Source: Lunularia cruciata (lineage: Eukaryota; Streptophyta; Marchantiopsida; Lunulariales; Lunulariaceae). Taken from it: 64,000 nt of DNA. Both the position numbers and the translations under genes were made by a program. The notes below the pieces were generated by a model. The model saw only the letters and a program-made list of their open reading frames with translations. It did not search any database and was not told the DNA's origin. The first letter of the stretch is position 1. Each line of letters opens with the position of its first letter. Positions 1 through 11,743 of this stretch are shown here, one piece after another. Location of the stretch: positions 21,457,001 to 21,521,000 of the forward strand of contig OX419756.1 in NCBI GenBank assembly GCA_948567375.1. Direction: 5' to 3'.

Positions 1-2200
1 CTGTCAAGTAACACTCCTATGTCTTATTGAGTATTGAAAATAGTTTAGACTCCGTGACATTTCACCTTTTGGGAAGGGTAGAACATTATATTACTATCAT
101 AGTCTTTCAGGTGATGGAACTTTTGAATCTCTTACTCCACTTTAGTTTGCAAAGCCATCACACATCATTTGTTAAAGGTTGTAGCAGGTTACATCTCTTA
201 TAACTCATAGTGAAAGTAGCATAAAAATCATGGCTCCTACAAACCATAACTATGGTAGTTTGAGGCTATGACTGACAAAAAGAGAAACAAGAGCTTCCAA
301 AACAAAGTGAACTTTGTTACAAATGAACCACATCCCCCTTCCCTTTTTTAAGGAATCCTCTATTTTTTAGTACACAAGAGAATAGATTGCTTAGAGTTCC
401 ATAATATCCCTAGTTTTGGTGACATTACCTTCTTATGGGAATGATGTTGCCCAAGAGGTTAAACACAAAATAACATATTATCATCAAAGTGAACCCATTC
501 ATCTCATTTTTAGTCATTTCAAGCCCATAGCCTTGAGAGAAAAACCTGTTCTTACCAATTATACTATTAGTAAGTTGACATTGGGTTGCAACATTAAGGC
601 TTTCCAACATAATATCTAACCATTGCCTATAATTTGAAAAGGATGTTGACAAATGACTATGGTTGGTTGCTTGTAGCTTAGCTTTTGGTGGGTTATAGAT
701 TGGTCAACCAAAACTCTACCATAAGCTTGTAGATCACGGGCTTTTGTGATCTTGAAATTTTTGATAGTGATTGTCAAGGTAATCTTGCTTTTTATAAGGA
801 GTATAGATCTCATGCTCCTTTTGATGTACTAATGGATAAAGAGGTTTTTTAAAGAACTATTTGAATCATTAATATGAACCTTGATTCCTTTTATGGTGTA
901 TCTATATGCATACACAAAGATTAAGTAGAGACAAAGTAAATTTGGTTTAATCTTCTTCCTCAACATTTATTCATTTAGTTAAGTAGCTTATCAAAAAATA
1001 ATTAGAATTGTCTTTTTATGGCTTTCATAAGTGAGATTGTTGTTGTGAGTATTTTCATTATTATTCAGATTGATTTCCTCATGGTTGGTCATACTCACAA
1101 GATGATTGATTTTTTTTCTCTATAATACATAGATCTCTTATCAATAGGGATCTTACCCTTAAGTAACTACTTATTGGATGTTTAGTGCAAAGATAATGGA
1201 ATTTATTCCCTCATTCATGCAAGAAGTTGTTGATTATAGGTCTATGTTGAAGATAACGTACCTAAGATGATATATTAATCTTTCCCAACAGCCTTTTGTA
1301 ATTTTGTGCAAGGAAATATTCCAATCTTCCAAGTGAAAGAGAGTTCTAACATGCTTTGATTAGCTCTAGAGGATAGTTCTTTTGGAAGAAGAATTATTGT
1401 AATTCTACAAAACTAATAATTTGTTTTGCTACATTTTGTTAAATGTGTATGCAAAGGTTATGTACTACAAAATCCACATAGGTACTTCTTTACCTCAAGA
1501 ACTATATAAAACATGTAATATTTAATAATTTAATATTAGAGAGATTTAATAATAATTGTAATTGATAATTAGACTTACTGGGAAATTTGACATTTAAATA
1601 ATTAGACTTAACTGGAAACAATATCAAGACTTTGAATATACCATTACATATAAATTAATAAAGTCCTTTTTCAACTTTAAGAGGTTCTCATGATGTTAAA
1701 GCAAGCCAAAAGTTAGAGGATAGATTTTGGCCAAAGACATGGTACTAAAGTGAAGAACACATCAAGTACAAGAGAACCTCCATTGGTTTTAAAGTCACAA
1801 GATGTGTTGGTATGTGCAACTATTGAAGAAGTGGGATTTTGTTTGCCCACTAAATGGATAATTATGCCCTTATTTTGTGCCATTGGAGTACATTGTCAAG
1901 AGAACAATGCTCATAATTTAACCAGTAGAAGATTTCTTGTGAAAATTTGTCTTTGTGTTAGAAGAACACTTAATCAATCAATAGGAAAAAAAAAAAGATC
2001 CATCAACAACAAATAGTTCTTAAGGAAATAATTGTGCCCAAAGCACTTTTCATCTAATGGTTCTTAGGTGCAAAGATACACTAATTCTATTTAGAAATAT
2101 AAGTTTTGGTGAAAATCCTTTCATATGATGGAAGGTCAAGTCATGACTCGGACATTTGAGAATCTATCTTCTTATGTAATTTGAAAACCTATATTTCCAA
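1..2200. other. AT-rich stretch without a supported gene
   Basis: Only short open frames occur here and none gives a protein I recognise. The DNA is AT-rich and CpG-poor, which fits old transposon debris. A Copia-like tail follows directly (2201-2255), so the last kilobase may be the eroded body of that element, but no integrase or reverse transcriptase motif could be read. Confidence 0.4.
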
Positions 2201-2255
2201 GAGTATATGCAAATAGTTCTAGATCTTCTTACCAAACCTCCAACTAGAACTACAA
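2201..2255 (+). pseudogene. possible Copia retrotransposon RNase H tail
   Basis: One frame starting at 2207 reads MQIVLDLLTKPPT. The end of Copia polyproteins characteristically reads like QVADILTKPL, so this short match suggests the last residues of a Copia pol. Stop codons interrupt the upstream frame and no other Copia domain was read. This is a weak call from one short motif. Confidence 0.25.
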
Positions 2256-3490
2256 ACTAGTTAATCCTAGATACAAATTTAGCTAGAAGTTTAAGTTTAT
2301 CAAACTCTTTGATTTATTTTGTACTCTTCTTTTAACTTTACTCTTAATTAATTTGCACTCTTAATTTATTTTTTGAGAATATCTCATTTTCATATGATAA
2401 GACATAAATGTGTAATATTATTCCTTTGCTTTCTTGTATTATTGTTTTGCAAAAAAAATAAAAAATTTCCCATTCAATTTTATTTTTATTATTTTCTGCT
2501 TCAATTAGATATAAAATAGATCAGAATTGACATTAAGTATTATATTAATAATATTTTAGATTATATTCCAGATTCCAAGATCCCATTGCAAATATTAAAA
2601 TAATTTAAATTAAAATCCTGAAGCCTAACTATTTAACTTTTGATCTTAAGTCCAAAACTTTGGAATACATTGATTTAGCATCATTAATTTTATATTACGA
2701 TAAATAATAGGATAATGATGTAATCAGTAAAACTTGATTAATCAATCAAAGACTAATTTCTCTAATGAATATAGATCTCTAGCAATATTGATATCTTTTT
2801 TGTTTTTATGGTAATATTAATTTATTCTATAGTAGGTGGAATTTAAGTCAACCAGCTAGAAAAATTAGTCTGTGAAAGAAATTCATGATTTAGCAAAAGA
2901 GATTATCGTTATTTTTAGGCTTCTGAAATTTCTAGAACGAGAAATGGAGTATAATTTCACAGAATTTAAATTAGATCCAATAAAGAAAGCTCTTGAAAGT
3001 TCCAATCTTAACTTTCTTAACTGTGTGAAATCCAATATTAACTCTTTATGTTATTTTCAAACAATAACCGGCAGTGAAGCTTAATTATATACCTAAAACT
3101 CTACCATGTTATATATCTGAATCTTTAATTTATCATATATTAATAATCACAGAATAGACATTCATACAGTATATGAATGTATGAAGGCCTTTTCGTTTTA
3201 TCAAACTATTTTAAAAAGATCGATCAAATTACAAAAGAAAAAAAGTGCGAAACAAGATATTGTTAATAAAGAGTCACATGGTTTCCGTGGCGCAATCAAT
3301 TCCAACGTAAAAATAGATCATCTTTCGTATCATTGGTCCTTGCACTCAAAAGGAGCATGTGTGCCTCAGGAGCATGCGCAGATCGGACCTGCAGGGCTTG
3401 TTTTCACGGTTTGACACAAATCGGGTGAGTTAGTTTGACTTAATACGACGTTCCATACTGGTCAGAAAGAGACAGGAGAGATGCTAAGCG
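2256..3490. other. AT-rich intergenic region
   Basis: No gene is supported. The frames at 2872-3084 and 3181-3414 are short and have no recognisable motif. From about 3240 the base composition shifts and CpG becomes frequent, so the promoter of the dioxygenase gene that starts at 3615 probably lies in 3240-3500. I could not place a TATA box with confidence. Confidence 0.4.
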
Positions 3491-3491
3491 T

Positions 3492-3610
3492 ACTTCTACA
3501 TACTATTGGGGCCTAGTCCCATTCTACCCCTTTTGTCTCTCCCTTCTACGGGCTTGATGGGTCTTCCCATCCTTCTTGTGTTTTAGTGGTCGCCTTCTCA
3601 CTTCTACATA
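3492..3610 (-). mobile_element. two-hairpin element, copy 1, with 11-bp target repeats
   Basis: The 97-bp body at 3503-3599 lies between perfect direct repeats ACTTCTACATA (3492-3502 and 3600-3610), which I read as a target-site duplication. Taking the strand that begins GAGAAGGCGACC as forward, this copy is on the minus strand. It holds hairpin GATGGG-TCTT-CCCATC (3556-3571) and, near 3509-3522, the second palindrome of the family (GGGGCCTAGTCCC here). The second repeat ends 4 bp before the start codon of the dioxygenase gene, so the element probably forms part of its 5' leader or promoter. Confidence 0.8.
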
Positions 3611-3614
3611 GAAT

Positions 3615-5634
3615 ATGAATCAGCACATTAAGAAACAGACAACGATCGAAATTCCACCGTCGTCATGTGCCATGACGAGTGTGGGTGATCGAATTCAACG
3701 GAAGAGAGATGTTGATTCAGGTGGAAATCAGCCTCCAACTATCGATTTGAGTGGTATCGATGGTCCAGATAGAAAACGAATTGGTGAGGAGATTGCTCGA
3801 GCCTGTGAAAAGTGGGGATTTTTCCAAATCATCAACCACAGCATTGAGATATCTCTGCTGAACAGAACGAAGGAAGTGTTTACGCAGTTCTTCCACTTGG
3901 ATGAGGAAGAGAAGCAGAAGATTAAAGCGTATCCAAGGTCTCCAGAGAAGTACATGAAATGGGGCTATCGTGCACCCAACAAGAACGACGTGATAACCAA
4001 TGCTCCAGAACACCTTGCCAACTCTTACCTAAGTGGAGATCAGGAGGAGATTGATAGGCAGCCAAGCAACCCTCCATCCTTCAGGTCCTTCTTCGGCTCG
4101 CAACCCACTTGATGAGTAATCTATTCCAGAAGTGCTGGGGAACGTTCTACAAGTACAGTACTTTTAGCAAGTAGAGTGATTATTCTCGTTCTTTAACTGT
4201 TACAGCTGTTTCTCGTTGTAGTCGCACCTCAGACTCGAGGGAGAGGTTCGTCTATATTTTCTGCTCCTGGTATCAATCTCTGTTTGCTCTCTGGAGTCTC
4301 GGCAGCTTCTCAATTTCTGAATGCCAGAATGTTAAAACTTTCTGCCTCCGTGAGGTTACTCGGAGTTCACCGTCGGGATCATGTAATCATCAGCATTGAC
4401 AACTTTAATCACCCAATCTAGTATAACTTACCACATTACTAAAATTACCCTATCTTGAATAGTACTCCCCCATGCCATGACGGTCACCGTCTCCTGGTCC
4501 TCAACCATGTATTGGTAGATGAATTGTGGGTTCATGTATGTTAATTACAGAATTTTGATGTTCTTTTTGTTAGAAATTTTCAGCACACCGCTAGGTTGTC
4601 ACTAAGATGGCCACAACAGAAATACTTATGAGATAAATTCTGTTTCTCGCAATAGGACGACCGTGGCGGAGTATGTGCAAGCGCTTAATTTTCTCTTTGG
4701 CCAAATTTTGGGTGTACTGTCAGAGGAATTAGGGGTTGCTCGAGGAAGACTCAGAAGCTTTTTTGTCCAAAAGGAACATATTATTCGGAGTAACTTTTAC
4801 CAACCGAGCCACGGTAAGCTGGACGTGTGGACATTCTCGGCTCATTCAGATGTCCATGGAGGAACTTTGCTTTTATCAGACGAGGTCACTGGCACACAGA
4901 TCAAGACCGATGATGGTTGGGTGGCGGTCGTTCCGGTGGCAAATGCTCTTCTCTTTAACGTCGGCGATCAAGTCGAGGTTCGTATATATTCTTTGCTACA
5001 CATCCTGTACGCGGTGCGGAGCAGTACGTATGATTGACTTTATCTGTTCGTGTGTTCGGCATAATTCGTATCTATACTTATTCTATAGGAGGTCATTGAC
5101 TTGATCCCATCCGCGGTCACTCAAGTAAGCATTTGAAACTATGTCAATTTTCAGAATTCTGATCAATTCGATTGCGGACTCCTCCTGCTTGATGAGATAG
5201 AGCAGGCATGTCAGCGGCTGACAATAAGCTGCAGTTTACCATAGCTGAATACAATGTCTCCTCAAACCGATTGGTTCTAGAATTCGATAGAACGAAAATT
5301 TGATGAACCCTCATAGTTTAGATGTGTAACAGCTTATAGTATACACAATGTTGCCCAATTGTTGTGTTGTCGATTGCAGATACTCAGTAATGGGAGGTAC
5401 AAGAGTGTTGTGCACAGAGGAATGCCTCATGAAACGCAGGAGCGCTTGTGCATAGCCACCTTCTTGGGTCCTGATCAGAACACAGTCATTGGTCCTCTTC
5501 CCGAGCTACTAGATGAATCTCATCCTCCCGTTTACAACACCATCGCCTTTGGTTCCTATCTGAACGGCTATCTAGAGAATGGTCTTGCTGGCAGCAAATT
5601 CAGACAGAGCACTAGATCCAGGACAGAAATCTGA
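3615..5634 (+). CDS. 2-oxoglutarate/Fe(II)-dependent dioxygenase, three exons
   Basis: Member of the plant DOXC-type soluble oxygenases, which couple 2-oxoglutarate decarboxylation to hydroxylation or desaturation of small molecules such as flavonoids, gibberellins or alkaloids. Exons 3615-4084, 4656-4977 and 5380-5634 join through GT-AG borders (phases 2 and 0) into 348 residues, the usual family length. The N-terminal domain covers about residues 37-140 (PTIDLSGID, then CEKWGFFQIINHS). The catalytic domain has iron ligands H220, D222 (SAHSD) and H276 (YKSVVHR). The 2-oxoglutarate motif RxS reads R286-L-C288, so serine is replaced by cysteine. The usual NYYPPC region is NFYQPS. Introns are 571 and 402 bp. 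The substrate cannot be told. A mobile element ends 4 bp before the start codon. No frameshift or stop was seen, so the gene looks intact. Confidence 0.85.
5089..5124 (+). other. possible 36-nt in-frame micro-exon inside intron 2
   Basis: Within intron 2 of the dioxygenase gene an acceptor-like TTCTATAG is followed by 36 open nucleotides coding EVIDLIPSAVTQ, then a strong donor GTAAGC. The length is a multiple of three and both flanking splice sites are phase 0, so inclusion would insert 12 residues after E264, just before ILSNGRYKS, without breaking the frame. Relatives usually run straight from GDQIE to ILSNG, so constitutive inclusion is doubtful. It may be a cassette exon or chance. Confidence 0.3.
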
Positions 5635-6680
5635 TCTTCTTCCCTTGGCCATGGTTTCTTGAGCTGTCATTTGCAGGTAAATAGCAGTCCTAGCATTTTA
5701 TGTAACTGAAGTAAAGCATTTGTCCTTACGGGACTTTAAAATTGCCCATATCTCACAAGCACAAGATCTGTGACACAATGCAATGGTGATTTGTGAGCTC
5801 GGACACCCAGGCACGGTTTCACAAGGTAGTTCAAGCGGAAACCCTCCTCAGATATACTTGCCATTAGCGGACCTTTATCACATTGTCCAGCAATAGTTTT
5901 CTAGTTCTAATATTTTTCTAGTTCTAGTTTGGCATCGTGCTCCATATCCTCTTGGATTGCACTCTTGGGTGCTTTGAACTCGTTCTCTCTTTCATTCGGA
6001 ATATATATTTTTGTGTGTTTGTCGAGTCCTCAAGCAATGAGGAGGGTTCAGCTTTCTAGGTCGCTCGCGTTGGGATTGGATTTGGAATAAGGCTCGAATC
6101 TTCAGAAGGTTCTAGTGTAAGTAGCCCGAAGAAGAGATATCGAGTTGAGTAAAGACCAAAATAAAAAGGAGAAAAAGGACCGTGTAGTATAACAAGGAGG
6201 AGTAGATTCCATAAAGCCATATAAGGTAAAACACCATAAATACATAATCCATAAATATAAGTATAAGTACAAAATATATAAATATAAGTACATAAGTACA
6301 TAAGTATCCATAAATACAACTGGGTAAAATGCGGCTAAGCATCAATAGTATCAGTATTAGAAATATGTCCTGGTTGAGTCTCACCGCAAAAGGATCATAG
6401 TCTACTTTGCCTTTCGGGATCGAGTTGCAGAGGACTACAAAATCATTTATACAAAGAAATTCCAGCAGTTATTGGAGACTTCGAAGCTTCTTGAGTATAC
6501 TCGGACTCCACACATTTGCTCAGTCGGTCAGTAACACCCCCTGCGATTAGTGTCGATGAGTTACTGAGTGACTCAGATGGGGTTCAGGGTTCGAGTATGT
6601 GGGGATGTCAATTAATCCACCGCTTGTGGATAAAATCATTAAATTGAACAGTGGAATATATGCACGAGGGACTAAGGAAA
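5635..6680. other. 3' flank of dioxygenase gene with simple AT repeat and element fragment
   Basis: No gene is supported. 6215-6320 is a low-complexity run of ATAAATAC/ATAAGTAC units, which produces spurious minus-strand frames rich in Y, I and L. 6324-6350 matches the 3' half of the two-hairpin element (GTAAAATGCGGCTAAGC, then CAATAGTA), a truncated plus-strand copy. 6519-6535 and 6561-6577 form an imperfect stem of 17 positions (14 paired) around a 25-nt loop. Confidence 0.45.
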
Positions 6681-6681
6681 C

Positions 6682-6840
6682 GAGAAAGGTGACCACATGC
6701 ACTCAGGACTAAGGGAACTAGAAAGTCGACAGCATAAAACAAATGAAAGATGGGAAGATCCCATCAAGCTGTACAAAGGAGAGACAAAAGGCATAAAATG
6801 GAGCTAGGCTCCAATAAAGTAGATATGAGAAATCCGCTTT
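6682..6840 (+). mobile_element. two-hairpin element, plus-strand copy with doubled 5' end
   Basis: The body at about 6721-6840 follows the family order: GTCGAC box, GATGGGAAGATCCCATC hairpin (6749-6765), GGAGAGACAAAAGG, TAAAATGGAGCTAGGCTCC, then the longer 3' tail ATGAGAAATC shared with the copy at 61994. A separate 5' piece, GAGAAAGGTGACCACATG, starts at 6682. Both 5' ends are preceded by the same GGACTAAGG, so this looks like one insertion next to, or duplicated with, a truncated one. No clean target duplication was found. Confidence 0.6.
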
Positions 6841-6900
6841 ACCACACCTAAGATATCTTAGCTATACAAGTAGCAAAGTTTACAAACTATTGAAGCATCA

Positions 6901-6960
6901 AGGGAGAGACAAAAGACATAAAATGGAGCTTTTGGGGCCTAGGTCCATTTTATGTTATTT
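6901..6960. repeat. fold-back of two element 3' halves
   Basis: GGGAGAGACAAAAGACATAA runs into the family sequence on the plus strand and then into its inverse. Perfect 12-bp arms ACATAAAATGGA (6916-6927) and TCCATTTTATGT (6944-6955) flank a 16-bp centre containing GGGGCCTAGG. It looks like two truncated element copies head to head, or a snap-back product. Confidence 0.6.
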
Positions 6961-7009
6961 CCATCCGAAGAAGCATCATCTAGTGTGATTGCTCTCCTAT
7001 GGTTTGCCC

Positions 7010-7240
7010 GAGCCAATGTTCTCTATAAAATAATAGACACACATTATCTAAAGTATGCTACAAAGTATGAGAGTGAGATTGGTACCCCTTGATGTCTAAT
7101 ATGATAAGCTCTCATGCATTCCTTGAGCCAATGTTCTCTCTAAAGTAAGAGACACATGTTATCTAAAGTATGCTGTAAAGTATGAGAGTGAGATTGGTAC
7201 CCCTTGGTGTCTAATATGATAAGCTCTCGGGCATTCCTTG
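7010..7240. repeat. 115-bp tandem repeat, two copies
   Basis: GAGCCAATGTTCTCT occurs at 7010 and 7125, and GGTACCCCTTG at 7081 and 7196, both 115 bp apart. The sequence between is nearly identical in the two copies, so the duplication is fairly recent compared with the decayed DNA downstream. No coding potential is seen. Confidence 0.75.
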
Positions 7241-7259
7241 GCAAATGTGTTGAACGTAA

Positions 7260-10080
7260 TGTCCATTGCTTCACGTAACTCCAAGGCTAGAGGAACAAAG
7301 AGGTGACCGTACCGCATACCACTATACTTGGAGACCTGCGTGCTACTCCTCCACTTGCCACCCCTCCAAGAGGATGAGTAATCACTCCCTCCAAAATTGC
7401 ATCATGCGTAAGGTATGTAACCACAACATCTGCCACTATGACCTGATCATCTTGGACCAAGTGTAAGTCTGATCTGACACATGTTGTCTGTAGAGCATAT
7501 GAACACTCCTTCCAAGCAAGGTATACACTCTCTTGTGACTTAGCAAACACTATATCCTTGATGGGATCATGGGTAGCTATCTTCTGTCCTCCAAAAGGAC
7601 ACCATGTCATATGGATTGTTCTTGCATCTAGTGTAGAACCACAATCACAAATGATTAACAAGGTTTGGACCAAACCTAGGCAGAACCTCATCGCTCTAGA
7701 GAAGGTAGTTGGTGCAAGTCAGAATGCCCTAATGCACTGTCAATCTAGGATCCAAGAGCTTTCATTCTTGCCAAAGCAAGAGCAAAGATGTGCTCTAGTG
7801 GCCCGAGGAATAAACAAGCCAACTAAGAGAGAATGTAACATATGTTGACATTGTCGCTCCATCAAGGAAGACTGCAACCCTCTGGCCCAATCTGACGGTA
7901 GTGATGCAAAGGATGAAAGGTCCTTCCATGCTTGTGGGAATAGACCATCTCTCATCTACCTCAATAACACTTGGAGAGAAAAGGATCCCTCTTCCACCTC
8001 AATCACATATATCTCCAAAATTGACCTATCATCAACCACAAAATGGGAGGAGAGTAGGGATGCCAAGAGAGCCCAACTACACAAAAATACTATAGGTGTC
8101 ATCTCCTTCATAAATAATAGGCCTACTCCTCTTCACAAGATTGGTAGAGATGTCTATCTATGTGCCAAATCCCCCGTCACACACTCAAATGTCTCTATTC
8201 CAATAATATCACCAAAGACTCTCATAATCTTCTTATCAAAAGCTCTTTGATGAGACAGGAAAGTCAAGGAACAAAGTCTACAAAGAAGGTAAGTCAGGTG
8301 ATGGGCAATACTAGAGGAGAGTATATCAAATACCACTTGTGGATCACCTACTAAAGAAATGTATATACATGGAGAATATCCTCTACAAGAGTAGCATCTA
8401 TGAAGCACATGACAAAATCTTTGGATCTTATTGGCACTCCAAGAATAAGTAATCCATCTTAGATGTGACACACTCCTCTAGAAGCTCAAGGTTGGGGGGG
8501 GGGGATACCTAAAGGGGACCATGTTCTGCACTTTGGCATTTTTTCTCTCAAGCCTACAAGATGTAGCTTGGTAGTCAACTGATCAAAGGTATGCCTAATC
8601 TGATCTATGGGGCCCACAATGTATGTATCATTTACAAAGGAGTGAAATACACAACATAGCATGGCCAAAATAGTAGATAATAGAGCTTTGAAGTGAGCCA
8701 TGGAAAACAAAGGTCTCCCTAAAGGATCTATTTGTTGTGTACAAACAATTAACTCCAAGATGGTGACTCCTTCTTGTGACCAACCATGTTGGTAGTAAAG
8801 GGAAGCAAGAGAGCCACCATAAAACAACCACACAAAAGGAATGAGACTCACCAAGGATCTACTAGCCTCCCTAAGCTCTCTAAAGATAGATGCCCAAGAG
8901 ATGTTATTAAAATCATTCTCAACATCCACCTATAGGACAACCCACTCCATATGGATATCTAGGAGTGCCTTGATGCCTAGAAATATAGTCTCACAACCTC
9001 CAAGAGTAGCTAATTCAAAATGATGTGGATTGAGGTGCTCTTGGAAGTGAGAATGATGCTCAAGGACAATGGTGCAACTAACCAAGGATCTCTCTAATAG
9101 CAATTGGTCTAATGCCCCTCGTGTCCTTCTCCATTGCAAGAAGTTGACTAGCACTCAACACTTGACTAAATGATGTAGAAATATCTCTCCTTGCTACAAC
9201 TACAACCACTTAAATAGCTTGGTAAATCCACTAGAAGGATCATCTACTTGAAATAAATCTTGAAGATGCTCATATACCATCCTTGACAAGTCTCTTGACA
9301 AGAGGAAAGGCGAGGGGCAGTGCACAATGCTTGTGCAAAAAGTGACCTATCAAGATATAAAAGCTACTTAGACAAATAATCTAAGACCTCTAATGATACT
9401 CCCTCTCCTACTTTAGGATGTAGTGAGTGTAAGGAATAGATAGTCTCATCAATGGGACTAGCCATAGACAAAGTGTGTAGCACTCATGCTACTCTACTAA
9501 GCTCTCCAACTTGACCCAATGTCATACACCATTGGAATTTATTGGACTCTGTGGTATCTTGTGGCAACCTATCTCCTAAAATGTGCAGCCCTAATGAACT
9601 CCTCTTGTAGGGCAGCCTAATCCACTCAAAATCAATCAAATCTAGCAACCGCCTCTCTATGCTCCACATGTCTTACTCAAGCATAATGAAAGCACCATCA
9701 AGGGAGTAAGAGGATAAGAATCATGCTAACTTGTCCAAGGGATCACGTGCCAAGCAATCAAGTGGTAGGCAAAAAGCTTGTCTAGCCTCATCATGGAATG
9801 TACAAGATAGCCTATGAAATAGATATGGACATGGAAAACTAGTCTTAGATATCCCCAAGGTACAACCAGCCTAAGATGCTAACCACTCTCACAACTTAAT
9901 CAATATCCCTAGAACAATCAACAAAGGGATAAATGAAATGAGCATAATCTCAAGTATCACTACTTTTGATATGGTTGCTTGCCTCACATGAGCATCCCAA
10001 GTGATCCAATCATAGTCCTTGTGCATCCTTCCCATTTGGGTCTTTATCTCTTGCAAGTTAAAGCATTGATGACACACCTA
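7260..10080 (-). pseudogene. decayed non-LTR retrotransposon (reverse transcriptase)
   Basis: Read on the minus strand from about 10080 down, fragments in several frames belong to one polyprotein. The clearest is 8486-8929: DVENDFNNIS (catalytic D region), then QQIDPLGRPLF where families have RQGDPLGGPLF, then FVNDTYIVGP where FADD is expected, so the second catalytic aspartate pair is damaged. 8930-9154 continues upstream (LATLGGCETI, GIKALLDIH). Downstream, 7287-7691 gives CGSTLDARTIHMTWCPFGG and a stretch DDQVIVADVVVTYLTH, which resembles a nuclease-like core that follows the reverse transcriptase. Stops and frameshifts occur throughout and CpG is scarce, as in an old methylated copy. No 3' tail or target duplication was found. 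Reverse transcriptase identity is firm; the clade is not. Confidence 0.75.
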
Positions 10081-11740
10081 ACATGGTGTATCTCAAGCTG
10101 CTCTAGGCGGCTCCACATGGGGAGTGTAGCCATCGCTAGCACAAGAATAATGATTGTAACACAAAATGCTCCTCTCCATATCTCCCAATACTTGCAAAAC
10201 CACCACTCCTCACTCCAATTCCCATGAGTAAATGTTATCTCTCCAAACCCTAAAAACTTTTAACTCTCATAACTTTTGATTCCCATCTCAAAAATGTTCA
10301 AACTAAGTTCCCATGGAATTCGAGCATGAATACCAAGAACTAGAAATCAATATTCCTAACCCATCACTCTCAATGTGAAATAATCATTGTAAATCCTAGA
10401 AAACCTAAAATTCCTCATAACTTTCTACTTAATTCTCTAAAGCCTTTAATCTAGATACCAATGGAACTAAAATTGAAAAATAGAATCTATTCTTCACTCA
10501 TGTGATCTATATGGATGAGGTCTTCAAAAATCAATAATCTCATTTCTCCCTCTCTCTCTCTTGTTACCTCCTTCTCTCTTGTTGTTCTCAAATTGCCTAA
10601 GCTCTAAGGAAACATGTTTTGAGCATGCAATCCTCTCCCATGGCAAGATGGGCATCTAAGTACTTGGGAATGGTTAGGCTCATAATTTGGACTACTCAGT
10701 TAGGGAGTGACTGGTTTTCACAATTGGTCACAAGAAAATATATAGGGTCTTGGATAATTTTTATGGTAGGTGAAACATGGTACATGTTTTGAAATACAAG
10801 GTGAGTGCCGCATCTTTTTGACTTGCCTTATCCCATAATCTTTTTGATGTTGTAAGAAAAATTAAACTTACAAATTTTTTATGGGATTTAGGATGGGTAT
10901 GGGAGATTAAAGTATTAATTAGAGGCAACCAATAACCCCTTATTTCCACATGTCCACTAATTACAAAACCAAGTGTAACAATTGGGGCATTAAAATAATT
11001 GCTTTTTGTGAAAGTTATGGCATTGGAAGGATACATGTAAAAATTTCAAACACAACCTGCAGAAACATAAGGAGAGAAAAGGAAACACCCGCAAAAAATA
11101 TTTACAAGTAGTTACCAACCTTATGGGGCTGTTTCTACTATCTTTGCATAATAATGGAACTATAAGATTTAGAGGAAAAATCAAAGGCAAAATTACATAC
11201 AAGGCCCTTGCTAGTAATAATGACCAAAAATAATGTAATTAATGGTAATAATAGTAAGGATTGCATGGCATGGCAAGAAGAAATTCTTCCTAGCTTACCG
11301 CATAAATGATTAAATCATCGGCCACCACTAGCAAGCAATTGGTTTGAATCTTTGAACCATTTGCACATAGATCATTTGAGCAACCTATTTGAATCAAAGC
11401 ATTATGAAAATAGAGAAATTGATTTAGTCTAGATTCTAATTTTGGATTCTATAATACTCTATAATTTCACTTGAAATTAGCTCATCATCTCAAAGAGAAT
11501 CCATGTTAGATTACAAGTGATGTGATTTGGCACCAAGTCTCTACCTTAGAAGAATTCCTTCAAACTTCCAATTGGGCACCAAGTCTTGACCTTGGTAGAA
11601 CTCTTTTAAACTTCTAGTGGAGCATAGAGGTATTCAAACACCCATTGCACCAATATTTTGGGGAATGGATGAGGTATTGTGAAGGGGGGATGAGGAGATT
11701 GTAGTTACACCAACTTTGCTTTGCAAGGAAATTCAAGAGC
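10081..11740. other. gene-free, CpG-poor stretch
   Basis: No gene, RNA or recognisable repeat is supported. A short CT run lies at about 10541-10575. Open frames are short and without known motifs. The composition matches the surrounding decayed transposon DNA. Confidence 0.4.
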
Positions 11741-11743
11741 TGG

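Noticed and set aside
3717-4013. Minus-strand frame of 98 codons
   Set aside because: It lies opposite exon 1 of the dioxygenase gene, whose plus-strand frame has clear family motifs.
6056-6384. Three overlapping minus-strand frames rich in Y, L and I that look like a membrane protein
   Set aside because: They arise from the ATAAATAC/ATAAGTAC simple repeat on the plus strand; no promoter, homology or splice context supports a gene.
11335-11360. GGTTTGAATC as a tRNA box B
   Set aside because: No D arm or acceptor pairing at the right distance upstream; same for the similar string near 63546.
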